This document shows, piece by piece, positions 38,009-46,439 of a stretch of 64,000 bases of DNA (the first letter of the stretch is position 1; every line of letters begins with the position of its first letter). The stretch spans positions 1 through 64,000 of the forward strand of contig NZ_JBHUDY010000003.1 of NCBI RefSeq assembly GCF_042678385.1, read 5' to 3'. Made by a program: the position numbers and the translations under genes. The notes beneath the pieces were generated by a model. The model saw only the letters and a list, made by a program, of their open reading frames with translations. It ran no database searches and had not been told where the DNA came from. The DNA is from Sphingomonas_B tabacisoli (lineage in GTDB: Bacteria; Pseudomonadota; Alphaproteobacteria; Sphingomonadales; Sphingomonadaceae).

Positions 38009-39024
38009 GCAATCAAGCTCATCCGGCTCTCCAAGGCGAGCCGCGCGGCCTTGTCAAACACGGTCGGCAGCCCCGCCTCGCCCAGCCGCGCGATCGGCCA
38101 CCATTCACCTTCGGCATTGACGCGCCCGACGGATGCGACCGCGACCGACAGGTCGAGCGAGAAATGGGTGAACACATGGCGCACATTGCCCTTCAGCATC
38201 TGCCAGTCGGCAGCGAACGGGGCTTCACCGAGGCTTGGCGCATCGCCCCAGGAGCCGGTCGGCAGCGCCCGCATGCCGCCGAGCAGCCCCTTGGCCGGCC
38301 GCGTGACCAGCAGCACGTCGCCCTCCGCCTCCGCCCAGAACACGATGCCCCGCCGGTGCGGCTTCTCCGCCCTGGGTGCGCGCACCGGAAAGGCCTCGGG
38401 CGTGCCGCGGGCGAAGGCGCGGCAGTCCTCGCGCAACGGGCAGATGCCGCAGGCCGGGCGCTTCGGCGTGCAGATGGTCGCGCCCAGGTCCATCATCGCC
38501 TGCGCATAGTCGCCGGGCCGCGCGGCGGGCGTGATCGCGGCAGCCTGCTCCCGCACCGCCGCTTTCGATTCGAGCGCGAACAGCCGGGCGACGACCCGCT
38601 CGACATTGCCGTCGACCACCGCCGCGCTCTCGCCGAACGCGATCGCCGCGATCGCGCCGGCGGTATAGTCGCCGATCCCCGGCAGCCGCTTCAGCGCCGC
38701 CGCGCTCGCCGGAAACCGCCCGCCATGCTCCGTCACAACCGCCCGCGCGCAGGCGAGCAGATTCCGCGCCCGGCTGTAATAGCCAAGCCCCGCCCAGGCA
38801 GCCATCAGCTCGGCGTCTTCCGTGGCGGCAAGCGCCTCCACCGTCGGCCAGCGCGCGAGGAAGCGCTCGTAATAGGGCTTCACCGCCGCCACGGTCGTCT
38901 GCTGCAGCATCACTTCGGACAGCCACACCGCATAGGGGTCCGGCGCCGCCCCGCCCGGCGGGCTCCGCCACGGCAACACCCGCGCATGCCGATCGTACCA
39001 GTGGAGAAGCTTGTCGGCGATCAC
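38002..39024 (-). CDS. mutY: A/G-specific adenine DNA glycosylase
   Basis: 340 residues. MutY removes adenine mispaired with 8-oxoguanine. The catalytic Glu lies in LSEVMLQQTTV, the helix-hairpin-helix in LPGIGDYTAGAI with Asp in VVDGNVERV, the 4Fe-4S cluster in CTPKRPACGICPLREDC (C-x6-C-x2-C-x5-C) and a C-terminal MutT-like domain (about 220-340). The ATG at 39174 overlaps the divergent DciA-like gene, so I chose the GTG at 39024 (VIADKLLHWYDRHAR), where homology starts. The Shine-Dalgarno site is weak. Confidence 0.93.
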   Translation of the reverse strand: MIADKLLHWYDRHARVLPWRSPPGGAAPDPYAVWLSEVMLQQTTVAAVKPYYERFLARWPTVEALAATEDAELMAAWAGLGYYSRARNLLACARAVVTEHGGRFPASAAALKRLPGIGDYTAGAIAAIAFGESAAVVDGNVERVVARLFALESKAAVREQAAAITPAARPGDYAQAMMDLGATICTPKRPACGICPLREDCRAFARGTPEAFPVRAPRAEKPHRRGIVFWAEAEGDVLLVTRPAKGLLGGMRALPTGSWGDAPSLGEAPFAADWQMLKGNVRHVFTHFSLDLSVAVASVGRVNAEGEWWPIARLGEAGLPTVFDKAARLALESRMSLIAC

Positions 39025-39073
39025 ATCGACCCAATGGACGGTTCGGGGGAGCTGTGGCAATGACCTCAACCGA

Positions 39074-39592
39074 ATGAGCGGTCGCAAGCAAAAGGACAGT
39101 GAAGCCCCCCGCACCGGCCGCGCCCGCCGCGTGTCCGAGCTGCTGCCCGATGCCGGCCGCGCCAGTTTCCGCAAATTCGGCTTCGTCCAGCACGCGATCG
39201 TCAGCCGCTGGGCCGAGATCGTCGGCGTCCGCTATGCCGGCGTCTCAGCGCCCGAATCGATCCGCTTCCCGCAAGGCAAGCGCGCCAACGGCACGCTGAC
39301 CCTGACGGTCGCCGGCGCCCATGCGCCGATGATGCAGCATGTGCTGCCGGAGATCGTCGAGCGGGTGAACCGCTTCTTCGGCTATCCTGCGGTCGAGAAG
39401 GTCGCGATCCGCCAGGGCGTCGTCATTAAGGCCACGCCCAAGCCTGCCCGGCCGGAGCTGCAGCCGGTCCCGGTCGAGCTCGGCGATTCGCTGCGCGCCG
39501 TCGGCGACCCGGAGCTGCGCGCGGTGCTCGAATCGCTCGCCCGCGGCATCGCCACTTCGGAAACCATCCCCGTGATCGGAAGAGTGAAATAG
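39074..39592 (+). CDS. DUF721 domain-containing protein (DciA-like)
   Basis: 172 residues. The DUF721 core (about 15-115: ELLPDAGRASFRKFGF, AIVSRWAEIVGVRYAGVSAPESIRF, LTLTVAGAHAPMMQHVLPEIVERVN) belongs to the family that includes DciA, the replicative helicase (DnaB) loader of many bacteria without DnaC. The basic N-terminus and a C-terminal helix (LRAVLESLARGIATSE) fit. Start ATG 39074; the upstream in-frame ATG 39011 overlaps mutY. It ends with TAGTG, overlapping the next gene by one base. Function as a loader is inferred from the family. Confidence 0.87.
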   Translation: MSGRKQKDSEAPRTGRARRVSELLPDAGRASFRKFGFVQHAIVSRWAEIVGVRYAGVSAPESIRFPQGKRANGTLTLTVAGAHAPMMQHVLPEIVERVNRFFGYPAVEKVAIRQGVVIKATPKPARPELQPVPVELGDSLRAVGDPELRAVLESLARGIATSETIPVIGRVK

Positions 39593-40245
39593 TGAGATTG
39601 CTTGGCGCTATCGCCGCCGCGCTGGCTTTGGTCGCCGCCGCGCCCGCGACCGACTGGACCCATCGCGTCACGCAGACCCCGCAGGGCGCGTTCGTGCTCG
39701 GCAATCCGGCAGCGAAGCAGCGGCTCGTCGAATATGTGAGCTATACCTGCCCGCATTGCGCCCACTTCACCAACGAAGCCGCCGCGACGCTTCGCCAGAA
39801 ATATGTCGCGAACGGCTCGACCGCGATCGAAGTGCGCCATGCCGTCCGCGACCCGATCGACTTCGCCGCCACGCTGCTCGCGCGCTGCACCGGCCCGACC
39901 CGCTTCTTCGCGGTCCATGAAAAGCTGTTCGCGACGCAGGAAAGCTGGTTCGAAGCGGGCGCCAAGTACATCGACGACAATCGCGAAGCGCTGAACAAGC
40001 TGCCGCAGGGCCAGCAGCTCCAGATGCTCGCCAAGGGCGCCGGCCTCCCCGCCGTGGTGGGCCTCAGCGAAGCCCAGGCCAACGCCTGCATCGCGAACGC
40101 AGCGGCGCAGAAGCCGGTGCTCGCGATGACGACCGAAGCATGGGAGCAGCGCAAGATCGCCGGCACGCCCTATTTCTTGGTCAACGGCCAGGGCATCGAC
40201 AACACCGCAAGCTGGGCGGCGCTGCAGCCGCACCTCAAGAACTAG
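39592..40245 (+). CDS. DsbA family thioredoxin-domain protein, first of a tandem pair
   Basis: 217 residues with a GTG start overlapping the DUF721 stop (TAGTG). Signal peptide RLLGAIAAALALVAAAPA. Thioredoxin-like fold with C53-P-H-C56 (YTCPHCAHF), the long helical insertion typical of DsbA and the cis-Pro segment IAGTPYFLV. DsbA-type enzymes oxidise cysteines of periplasmic proteins. It shares the CPHC site and overall plan with the next gene, so the two are likely a tandem duplication. The redox role is inferred; no DsbB-like partner is in this window. Confidence 0.9.
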   Translation: MRLLGAIAAALALVAAAPATDWTHRVTQTPQGAFVLGNPAAKQRLVEYVSYTCPHCAHFTNEAAATLRQKYVANGSTAIEVRHAVRDPIDFAATLLARCTGPTRFFAVHEKLFATQESWFEAGAKYIDDNREALNKLPQGQQLQMLAKGAGLPAVVGLSEAQANACIANAAAQKPVLAMTTEAWEQRKIAGTPYFLVNGQGIDNTASWAALQPHLKN

Positions 40246-40257
40246 ACGGAGAGACGA

Positions 40258-41001
40258 ATGACCAAGACCTACCTGCTGGCGCTGGGCGCCGCCGCGCTGG
40301 CGCTCGCCGGGTGCGACAAGGGCGCGGGCAACAACAGCGCCGCCCCGGCCGCGGCGGGCGGCAGCGCCGCCGCCGTGCCGCCGCCGGCCGGCAAGGACTG
40401 GACCGAGGTGGTGTCGGCCACGCCCGAAGGCGGCTTCGTGATGGGCAACCCGAACGCGCCGGTGAAGGTCGTCGAATATCTCTCGCTCACTTGCCCGCAC
40501 TGCAAGGAGTTCGAGGAAAAGGGCTTTCCCAAGCTCCGCGAGTACGTGAAGAAAGGCACCGTCAGTCTGGAAGCGCGCAACTATGTCCGCGACTTCGTCG
40601 ACATGACCGCGACGCTCGTCTCGCGCTGCGGCGGCCCCGACCCGTATTTCGCGATGACCGAGCAGGCCTTCACCCAGCAGTCGCAGATCTTCGACAAGCT
40701 TCAGGCCGTTCCGCCCGCCGAACAGCAGCGCCTGCAGGGCCTGAGCCCCGCCGAGCAGTTCAAGGCCGTCGCGGCGCTGACCGGCATCGATCAGTTCGCC
40801 AAGCAGCGCGGCATCCCGCAGGCCAAGCTCGACGCATGTCTCTCCGACAAGGCGTCGGTCGATAAGCTCGTCGACATGCAGCAAAAGGCGAACGCCCTGC
40901 CGATCCCGGGCACGCCCACCTTCATCATCAACGGCAAGATGCTCGAGAATGTCGGCACCTGGGAACAGCTGGAGCCAAAGCTGAAAGAAGCGGGGGCGTA
41001 A
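40258..41001 (+). CDS. DsbA family lipoprotein, second of a tandem pair
   Basis: 247 residues. A lipobox (LALAGC, C19) marks it as a lipoprotein held in the periplasm, followed by an Ala/Gly/Pro linker (about 22-45). The catalytic C79-P-H-C82 lies in SLTCPHCKEF and the cis-Pro segment is LPIPGTPTFIING. It starts 12 bases after the previous gene and is probably co-transcribed. The two copies differ in anchoring (soluble or anchored by signal versus lipid), which suggests different positions or substrates. A palindromic repeat follows the stop. Confidence 0.92.
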   Translation: MTKTYLLALGAAALALAGCDKGAGNNSAAPAAAGGSAAAVPPPAGKDWTEVVSATPEGGFVMGNPNAPVKVVEYLSLTCPHCKEFEEKGFPKLREYVKKGTVSLEARNYVRDFVDMTATLVSRCGGPDPYFAMTEQAFTQQSQIFDKLQAVPPAEQQRLQGLSPAEQFKAVAALTGIDQFAKQRGIPQAKLDACLSDKASVDKLVDMQQKANALPIPGTPTFIINGKMLENVGTWEQLEPKLKEAGA

Positions 41002-41011
41002 ATTCCCTGAC

Positions 41012-41139
41012 ATCCTCCCCTGCAAGGGGAGGGGGACCAGCCGAAGGCTGGTGGAGGGGTGTCCCCGTTCGAGAATATTCTCCACCGCCGACACCCCTCC
41101 GTCGCGCTGCGCGCGCCACCTCCCCTCGAAGGGGAGGAT
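41012..41139. repeat. palindromic repeat with ATCCTCCCC ends
   Basis: Outer ends ATCCTCCCCT-GCA-AGGGGAGG and CCTCCCCTCGAAGGGGAGGAT, inner arms CCAGCCGAAGGCTGG, GGAGGGGTGTC and GACACCCCTCC, and GCGCGCTGC-type pairs. It has the same plan as the element inside the terminase gene (26229-26360). It lies between the DsbA-like lipoprotein gene and smc. Confidence 0.9.
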
Positions 41140-41265
41140 GTTCTCCGCCTCCACCCGACTCGTTTCCGGCCCGTTTGGACTCTTTTCCGGGGATAAACCC
41201 CGTCCCCGCCCTTTCCCGCGCGCGCGGGCGCGATAAGCTCGGGGCCGGTCAGTAGGGGCAGGTCT

Positions 41266-44200
41266 TTGCGGTTCAAGCGGCTGAAACTCAGCGGCTTCAA
41301 AAGCTTCGTCGATCCGACCGAATTGCGGATCGAGGCCGGCCTGACGGGCGTCGTCGGCCCCAATGGCTGCGGCAAGTCGAACCTGCTGGAAGCGCTGCGC
41401 TGGGTGATGGGCGAAGGCTCAGCCAAGTCCCTGCGCGGCGGCGGCATGGAGGACGTGATCTTTGCCGGCACCGCGACGCGCCCGGCGCGCGACTTCGCCG
41501 AAGTCCAGCTTTTTGCCGAAAAGGCCGACAATGACGATGGCGAGCTCGAAGTCGTCCGCCGGATCGAGCGCGGCGCCGGCTCCGCCTATCGCCTGAACGG
41601 CCGCGACGTCCGCGCCAAGGACGTGGCGCTGCTGTTCGCCGACGCCGCCACCGGCGCCCATTCGCCGGCGCTCGTCAGCCAGGGCAGGATCAGTGCCGTC
41701 ATCGCCGCCAAGCCGACCGAGCGTCGCGCGATGCTGGAGGAAGCGGCGGGAATCGCGGGCCTGCACGTCCGCCGCAAGGACGCCGAGCAGAAACTCCGCG
41801 CGACCGAGACCAACCTCACGCGGCTGGGCGAGCTGATCGCCGACATGGAAACGCGTGCCGGCCAGCTGAAGCGGCAGGCGCGCGCGGCCGAGCGCTACCG
41901 GGCCGTCTCTGCCGAGATCAAGATCGCCGAGGCGAGGCTGATCTTCGCGCGCTGGCGCGAAGCGGCCCAGGCGGCCGAAGCCGCGAAGAAAGACGCCGCC
42001 GCCGCCGAGGAACGGGTCGCCCAGCTCGCCGAGGCCCAGCGCGCCGCCGCCGCGTGGAACGCCGAGGCGACTCGCAAGCTCGGCGATGCCCGCGCCGCAG
42101 CCCAGGCCGCGCGCGACCGCGCGAACGAGATTGGCCACAAGCTCGCCACGGCCCGCGCTGAGCTGGCGTCGGCCGAACGCCGCCTCGCCGAACTGGCGCA
42201 GGCGCGCGAGCGGCTCGCCGGCGACCGCGAGCGCGAAGGCTCGCTCGCCAACGACGCCGCCGAAGCGATTGCCCGCCTGTCCGCCGAGGCCAAGGCGCTC
42301 GACACGCGCATCGCGGAGGCCGAAGCGAGCCGCCCCGCGCGTGCTGCCGAAGTCGCGGCTGCCGAAAGCTCTGCCCGCGACGCGGAAGTCGCGCTCGCTC
42401 AGGCTGTCTCCGCTCAGGCGCGCGAGCAAGCCGAGGCGCAGATCGCGCGCTCGGCGGTCGCATCGGCGCAGACGCGTCTCGCTCGTGCTCAGGCCGAACT
42501 TGCGCGGGTCGAGGCCGAGATTGGCCAGCTCGGCACCGGTGCGGAATTCGCCGAAGCACGCGACGCTGCCGCCGCCCGCCGCACCGCCGCCGAAGCGGCC
42601 AGTGCCGAAGCCGCGAAACGCATCGAATGCAGCGAAGCCGAGCGTGCCGCCGCTGCGGCCGATCGCGAGCGCGCCGAGGCCGAACTCGCCTCTGCGCGCG
42701 CCGCGCTCGCCGCGCTCGAAAGCGAAGCCGCCGCGCTCGACAAGGCGCTGCAGCGGGCGTCCGGCGACCGGCTGATCGATCATGTCCGCGCCGCGCCCGG
42801 CTATGAACGCGCGCTTGCCGCCGCGTTCGGCGACGAGCTGGAAACCGCGCTCGCCAACTGGACGCCGCTCACGGCGGATGCGCCCATCGCCGACAGTCTA
42901 GCGCAGCACGTTACCGCCCCGCCCGCCCTTGCCCGCCGCCTCGCCCAGATCGCGGTCGCTGACGTGGACCATGGCCGCGCCCTCGCGCCGGGCCAGCAGC
43001 TCGTCACGCGTGACGGTGCCATGCGCCGCTGGGACGGTTTCGCCGCCACGGACTCGGGCGCGGCCGCCGCCGAACGCCTGATCCGCGCCAACCGCCTCGA
43101 CGCTCTCCGCGCTGCGCTTCCGAAAGCGCGCGAGGCGGTCGCCGGGGCGCAGATCGCGATGGACAGCGTCGCCGCGCGCCTCGCCACGGCCAAGGCCGCG
43201 GCTGACGAAGCCCGCCGGGCGCTCGCCCAGGCCGAGGCTGAGGCGCGCACCGCTGCTCGCGAGGAAGACGCTGCCGAAGCCGCGATCGAGCGTTTCGCCG
43301 CGCGCCGGTCGGAGCTGCAATCCCGCCGCGAACGCGCCGCCGCCGAACGCGACGAGGCCGCGCGCGAGGCCGAGACCGCGAACGAAAAGCTCGCCGCGCT
43401 GCCCGACGGCCAGGCCACCGCCCAACTCGTGGCATCGCTGTCCGCGCAAAGCGAGGCGGCCCGCGCCGCTGTCTCCGAAAAGCGCGCGCTTGCCGCCACG
43501 CTCGACCGCGCCGTCGCCGCCGATCGCGAGCGCCAGTCTGCCGCCCAGGCCGAAGTCAAATCCTGGCGCGCCCGCGCCGGCGAGGCCGCCAGGCGCATCG
43601 AGGAAATGGCCCGCCGCGAACGCGCCGCCGAGGCCGAACTGGCAGCACTCGCCGACACGCCGGACGCGCTCCGCACCGAGATCGCCGCGCTCGACACGCG
43701 CCAGTCCGAAGCCCGCACCGAATCCGAGGCTCTCGCCGCCGAGGAACGCGCCGCCGAAGCCCGCGTCCGCGAGGGCGAGGCAACGCTGGCCCAGGCCGGC
43801 GAAGCGCTCGCCCAGGCGCGCGAAGTGCGTGCGGGCGCCGTCGCCCGCGCCGAAGCCGCCGATCTGCGCCGCGTCGAAATGGGCCGTGTCTCGGGCGAGC
43901 GCTTCGAATGCCCGCCGCCGGTGCTGCCGGAACGGATCGGCTTCGCCTCCGCCGACGTTCGCGATCCCGCAGAGGAATCCGCCCGCCACGACCGCCTCAA
44001 TCTCGACCGCGAGCGATTGGGCCCGGTCAACCTGATCGCCGAGCAGGAACTGCGCGAACTCGAGACCGAATACGAGCGCTCGGTCGCGGAACGCGACGAG
44101 CTGACGCAGGCCGTGAATCGTTTGAGGGGTTCGATCGGCAGCCTCAATCGCGAAGGCCGCGCGCGGCTGCTGGCGGCGTTTGAGGAAGTCGACCGCCATT

Positions 44201-44643
44201 TCCGCCGCCTGTTCGCGCGGCTGTTCAACGGCGGCGAGGCCTATCTGCAGCTCGTCGATTCGGACGATCCGCTCGAAGCCGGGCTGGAGATCATGGCGCA
44301 GCCGCCGGGCAAGAAGCTCGGCTCGCTCACGCTCCTTTCCGGCGGCGAGCAGGCGTTGACCGCGGTGGCTTTGATCTTCGGCCTGTTCCTCACCAACCCC
44401 GCGCCGATCTGCGTGCTCGACGAAGTCGACGCGCCGCTCGACGACGCCAATATCGAGCGCTTCTGCGACCTGCTCGACACGATGGTCACCGAGACCGACA
44501 CACGCTACCTGATCGTCACCCACAACGCGGTCACCATGAGCCGCATGCACCGCCTGTTCGGCGTGACGATGGTCGAGCGCGGGGTGAGCCGGCTGGTCTC
44601 GGTGGATCTGGGCGGCGCGGAGGAATTGCTGGCGGCGGAGTAG
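41266..44643 (+). CDS. smc: chromosome segregation protein SMC
   Basis: 1125 residues. The ATPase head halves are at the ends: Walker A GPNGCGKS (31-38) near the N-terminus, and the signature LSGGEQALTAVAL plus Walker B ICVLDEVDAPLDD near the C-terminus. The arms (about 165-480 and 620-900) are long Ala/Arg/Glu-rich coiled coils, and the hinge is near residues 500-590 (RLIDHVRAAPGYERALAAAFGDELETAL). SMC dimers organise and separate chromosomes with ScpA and ScpB, which are not in this window. The start is TTG 41266 (MRFKRLKLSGFKSF); a weak AGGGGCAGG precedes it. The length is normal for alphaproteobacteria. Confidence 0.96.
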   Translation: MRFKRLKLSGFKSFVDPTELRIEAGLTGVVGPNGCGKSNLLEALRWVMGEGSAKSLRGGGMEDVIFAGTATRPARDFAEVQLFAEKADNDDGELEVVRRIERGAGSAYRLNGRDVRAKDVALLFADAATGAHSPALVSQGRISAVIAAKPTERRAMLEEAAGIAGLHVRRKDAEQKLRATETNLTRLGELIADMETRAGQLKRQARAAERYRAVSAEIKIAEARLIFARWREAAQAAEAAKKDAAAAEERVAQLAEAQRAAAAWNAEATRKLGDARAAAQAARDRANEIGHKLATARAELASAERRLAELAQARERLAGDREREGSLANDAAEAIARLSAEAKALDTRIAEAEASRPARAAEVAAAESSARDAEVALAQAVSAQAREQAEAQIARSAVASAQTRLARAQAELARVEAEIGQLGTGAEFAEARDAAAARRTAAEAASAEAAKRIECSEAERAAAAADRERAEAELASARAALAALESEAAALDKALQRASGDRLIDHVRAAPGYERALAAAFGDELETALANWTPLTADAPIADSLAQHVTAPPALARRLAQIAVADVDHGRALAPGQQLVTRDGAMRRWDGFAATDSGAAAAERLIRANRLDALRAALPKAREAVAGAQIAMDSVAARLATAKAAADEARRALAQAEAEARTAAREEDAAEAAIERFAARRSELQSRRERAAAERDEAAREAETANEKLAALPDGQATAQLVASLSAQSEAARAAVSEKRALAATLDRAVAADRERQSAAQAEVKSWRARAGEAARRIEEMARRERAAEAELAALADTPDALRTEIAALDTRQSEARTESEALAAEERAAEARVREGEATLAQAGEALAQAREVRAGAVARAEAADLRRVEMGRVSGERFECPPPVLPERIGFASADVRDPAEESARHDRLNLDRERLGPVNLIAEQELRELETEYERSVAERDELTQAVNRLRGSIGSLNREGRARLLAAFEEVDRHFRRLFARLFNGGEAYLQLVDSDDPLEAGLEIMAQPPGKKLGSLTLLSGGEQALTAVALIFGLFLTNPAPICVLDEVDAPLDDANIERFCDLLDTMVTETDTRYLIVTHNAVTMSRMHRLFGVTMVERGVSRLVSVDLGGAEELLAAE

Positions 44644-44644
44644 T

Positions 44645-44750
44645 CCCCCTCCCGCTTGCGGGAGGGGTTAGGGGTGGGAAAAGCCTCAAACGCGCAGCAA
44701 TGTGACGAACATTCCCACCCCCGGCCCCTCCCGCAAGCGGGAGGGGAGGA
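44645..44750. repeat. composite palindromic repeat adjoining a start codon
   Basis: CCCCTCCCGC-TTGC-GGGAGGGG, TTAGGGGTGGGAA, a unique core, TTCCCACCCCCGG, CCCCTCCCGC-AAGC-GGGAGGGG. It is almost identical in its arms to 27415-27518. The right edge (GGGGAGGA, 44743-44750) lies seven bases before the next ATG and is in the right place to act as its Shine-Dalgarno site. Confidence 0.9.
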
Positions 44751-44757
44751 GAACGCC

Positions 44758-45450
44758 ATGCACATCTCCTTCCTCCTTTTCCCCAACGTGACGCAGCTCG
44801 ACCTGACCGGTCCCGCGCAGGTCCTGTCGCGTATGCCGGGAGCGACTATCGAACTCGTCGCCAAGACCCTCGATCCCGTGCCGACCGATGCCGGTTTCCC
44901 GCTCCTCCCGACCGCGACGTTCGACACCGCTGCGCAGCCGGACGTCCTGTGCGTGCCCGGCGGTTTCGGAATTACCGGCGCGATGGAGGACCAAGCCACG
45001 CTCGCCTGGCTCCGCGAGGCAGCGGACGGGGCGCAGTGGGTGACGAGCGTGTGCACCGGCGCGCTGGTGCTGGGCGCGGCGGGGCTGCTCCGCGGCTACC
45101 GCGCGACGACGCATTGGGGCAGCCACGAATGGCTCGCCGCGTTCGGCGCGATTCCGGTGAAGGAGCGCGTGGTGTTCGATCGCAACCGCGTCACCGGCGG
45201 CGGCGTCACCGCGGGCATCGATTTCGGGCTGGCGCTGGTCGGCCGCCTCTGTGGCGAGGATCATGCCCGCTTCGTGCAGCTCAGCCTGGAATATGATCCG
45301 GCGCCGCCCTTCGATTCAGGGTCGCCGGAGAAAGCGGATGCGCAGACGCTCGCGAAATATAATGCGCTGGTCGCGAAGCACGCCGCCGACCGGCCTGCGC
45401 GCTATCAGGCGGCGGCCGATCGCCTGAACGAAAAAGGCCCCGCCGGTTAG
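44758..45450 (+). CDS. DJ-1/PfpI family protein (isonitrile hydratase-like)
   Basis: 230 residues. DJ-1/PfpI fold with LLFPNVTQLDLTGPAQVL at the N-terminus, PGGFGITGAM, the nucleophile elbow TSVCTGALVLGAAGLL with the catalytic Cys (about 100) and TTHWGSHEWLAAFGA. These match isonitrile hydratase (InhA)-like members, which hydrate isonitriles to N-formamides; other members are regulators or glyoxalases, so the reaction is not certain. ATG 44758 follows GGAGGA supplied by the repeat edge. It ends in a terminator that overlaps its last codons. Confidence 0.9.
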   Translation: MHISFLLFPNVTQLDLTGPAQVLSRMPGATIELVAKTLDPVPTDAGFPLLPTATFDTAAQPDVLCVPGGFGITGAMEDQATLAWLREAADGAQWVTSVCTGALVLGAAGLLRGYRATTHWGSHEWLAAFGAIPVKERVVFDRNRVTGGGVTAGIDFGLALVGRLCGEDHARFVQLSLEYDPAPPFDSGSPEKADAQTLAKYNALVAKHAADRPARYQAAADRLNEKGPAG

Positions 45451-45462
45451 GGCGGGGCCTTA
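45434..45462. terminator. intrinsic terminator of convergent genes
   Basis: AAGGCCCCGCC and GGCGGGGCCTT pair perfectly around a short loop. It overlaps the end of the DJ-1 family gene and lies six bases before the cold-shock gene stop, which it can also serve on the opposite strand. Confidence 0.8.
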
Positions 45463-45467
45463 TCGGA

Positions 45468-46229
45468 TCAGGACTGAAGCGGGACCAGGTTCACCGCGGC
45501 GTATTTGCCGCGGCGGTCCACTTCCAGCTCGAACTCGAGCCGGTCGCCTTCGTTCAGGCTCGGCATGCCGGCCCGCTCGACGGCGGAGATGTGGACGAAA
45601 GCGTCCGGCTGTCCGTCGTCGCGCTGGATGAAGCCGAAGCCTTTCATCGCGTTGAAGAACTTGACCGTGCCGCTGGCCTTTTCGCCGGTGAGCTGACGCT
45701 GCGGGCCACCGCCGCCGGCGCTGCCGCGATCCTCGCGACCGCCGCCGCCACCGCCGGTGACCGGGAGCGGCTCGCCCTCGATCTTCAGGTCGGTCGCCGA
45801 GACACGGCCGCCGCGATCGACGAGCGTGAAGCCGAGCGGCTGACCTTCGGCCAGGCCGGTGAGGCCGGCGCGCTCGACCGCGGAAATGTGGACGAACACG
45901 TCTTCGCCGCCATCATCGCGCACGACGAAGCCGAAGCCCTTCTGCGCGTTGAAGAATTTGACGACGCCCGTGCCTTCGCCGATCACTTGCTGGGGCATGC
46001 CGCCGCCACGGCCGCCGCCGAAGCCACCGCCACCAAAGCCGCCGCCACCGCCGCCGCCGCCGAAACCGCCGCCGCGCGGGCCGCCAAAGCCGCCGCCACC
46101 GCCGCCGAAACCGCCGCCGCCATAACGGCTGCCGCCCGATTCGCTGTAACCGCCGTAGTTCTCGTCACCGAAACCGTCGCGCTTGTCCTTGCCGCCGCGC
46201 GGACCCCGTTTACCTCTGTCGAAACCCAT
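45468..46229 (-). CDS. double cold-shock-domain protein with Gly-rich N-terminus
   Basis: 253 residues. The start ATG 46229 (MGFDRGKRGPRGG) is preceded by GGAAGG. Residues about 18-80 are almost pure glycine with Arg and Tyr/Phe, a likely disordered RNA-contact region. Two cold-shock domains follow: VVKFFNAQKGFGFVVRDDG with DVFVHIS (about 88-150) and TVKFFNAMKGFGFIQRDD with AFVHIS (about 185-250). The KGFGF and FVHIS elements are RNP1 and RNP2, which bind single-stranded RNA or DNA. A Gly-rich linker separates the domains. Family members act as RNA chaperones. The leader has hairpins discussed separately. Confidence 0.93.
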   Translation of the reverse strand: MGFDRGKRGPRGGKDKRDGFGDENYGGYSESGGSRYGGGGFGGGGGGFGGPRGGGFGGGGGGGGFGGGGFGGGRGGGMPQQVIGEGTGVVKFFNAQKGFGFVVRDDGGEDVFVHISAVERAGLTGLAEGQPLGFTLVDRGGRVSATDLKIEGEPLPVTGGGGGGREDRGSAGGGGPQRQLTGEKASGTVKFFNAMKGFGFIQRDDGQPDAFVHISAVERAGMPSLNEGDRLEFELEVDRRGKYAAVNLVPLQS

Positions 46230-46324
46230 TCTTACCTTCCGGTCGCCCAACTAAAATCCGTCAGAACCCCACGCGCCGGGCGCGCACGCCAAGTCCTTGA
46301 GACGCATACCCCATAGACACGCCC

Positions 46325-46365
46325 ACGAATCTCCATAGCGAAGATTCGTTCATCCGGCGAACGAA
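46325..46365 (-). promoter_or_regulatory. overlapping hairpins in the cold-shock gene leader
   Basis: On the minus strand, TTCGTTC (46365-46359) pairs with GAACGAA (46351-46345). Within the second arm, ACGAATCT (46349-46342) also pairs with AGATTCGT (46332-46325). The two hairpins share ACGAA, so only one can form at a time. They lie about 95-135 bases before the start codon. Function as a leader element is inferred. Confidence 0.45.
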
Positions 46366-46439
46366 ATAATCCACAGCCATGGTGAAGACGCGCTTCGCCA
46401 TTGAGCGTTCAGCCGCCACCGCCTATGCCTTGGGCGGAT

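Noticed and set aside
39025..39174. mutY start at ATG 39174
   Set aside because: It would overlap the first 100 bases of the divergent DciA-like gene and adds residues without MutY resemblance.
42898..44550. A 550-residue antisense frame inside smc
   Set aside because: It is a shadow of the Ala/Arg/Glu-rich coiled coil of SMC and shows Gly/Arg/Leu composition without motifs.
27415..44750. CRISPR array or direct-repeat cluster
   Set aside because: The repeated sequences are inverted within each element and separated by kilobases, with no regular spacers.
46345..46365. Possible LexA (SOS) box: GTTC-7-GAAC before the cold-shock gene
   Set aside because: The alphaproteobacterial LexA box is a direct GTTC-7-GTTC repeat. 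Here the halves are inverted, so a hairpin is the better reading.
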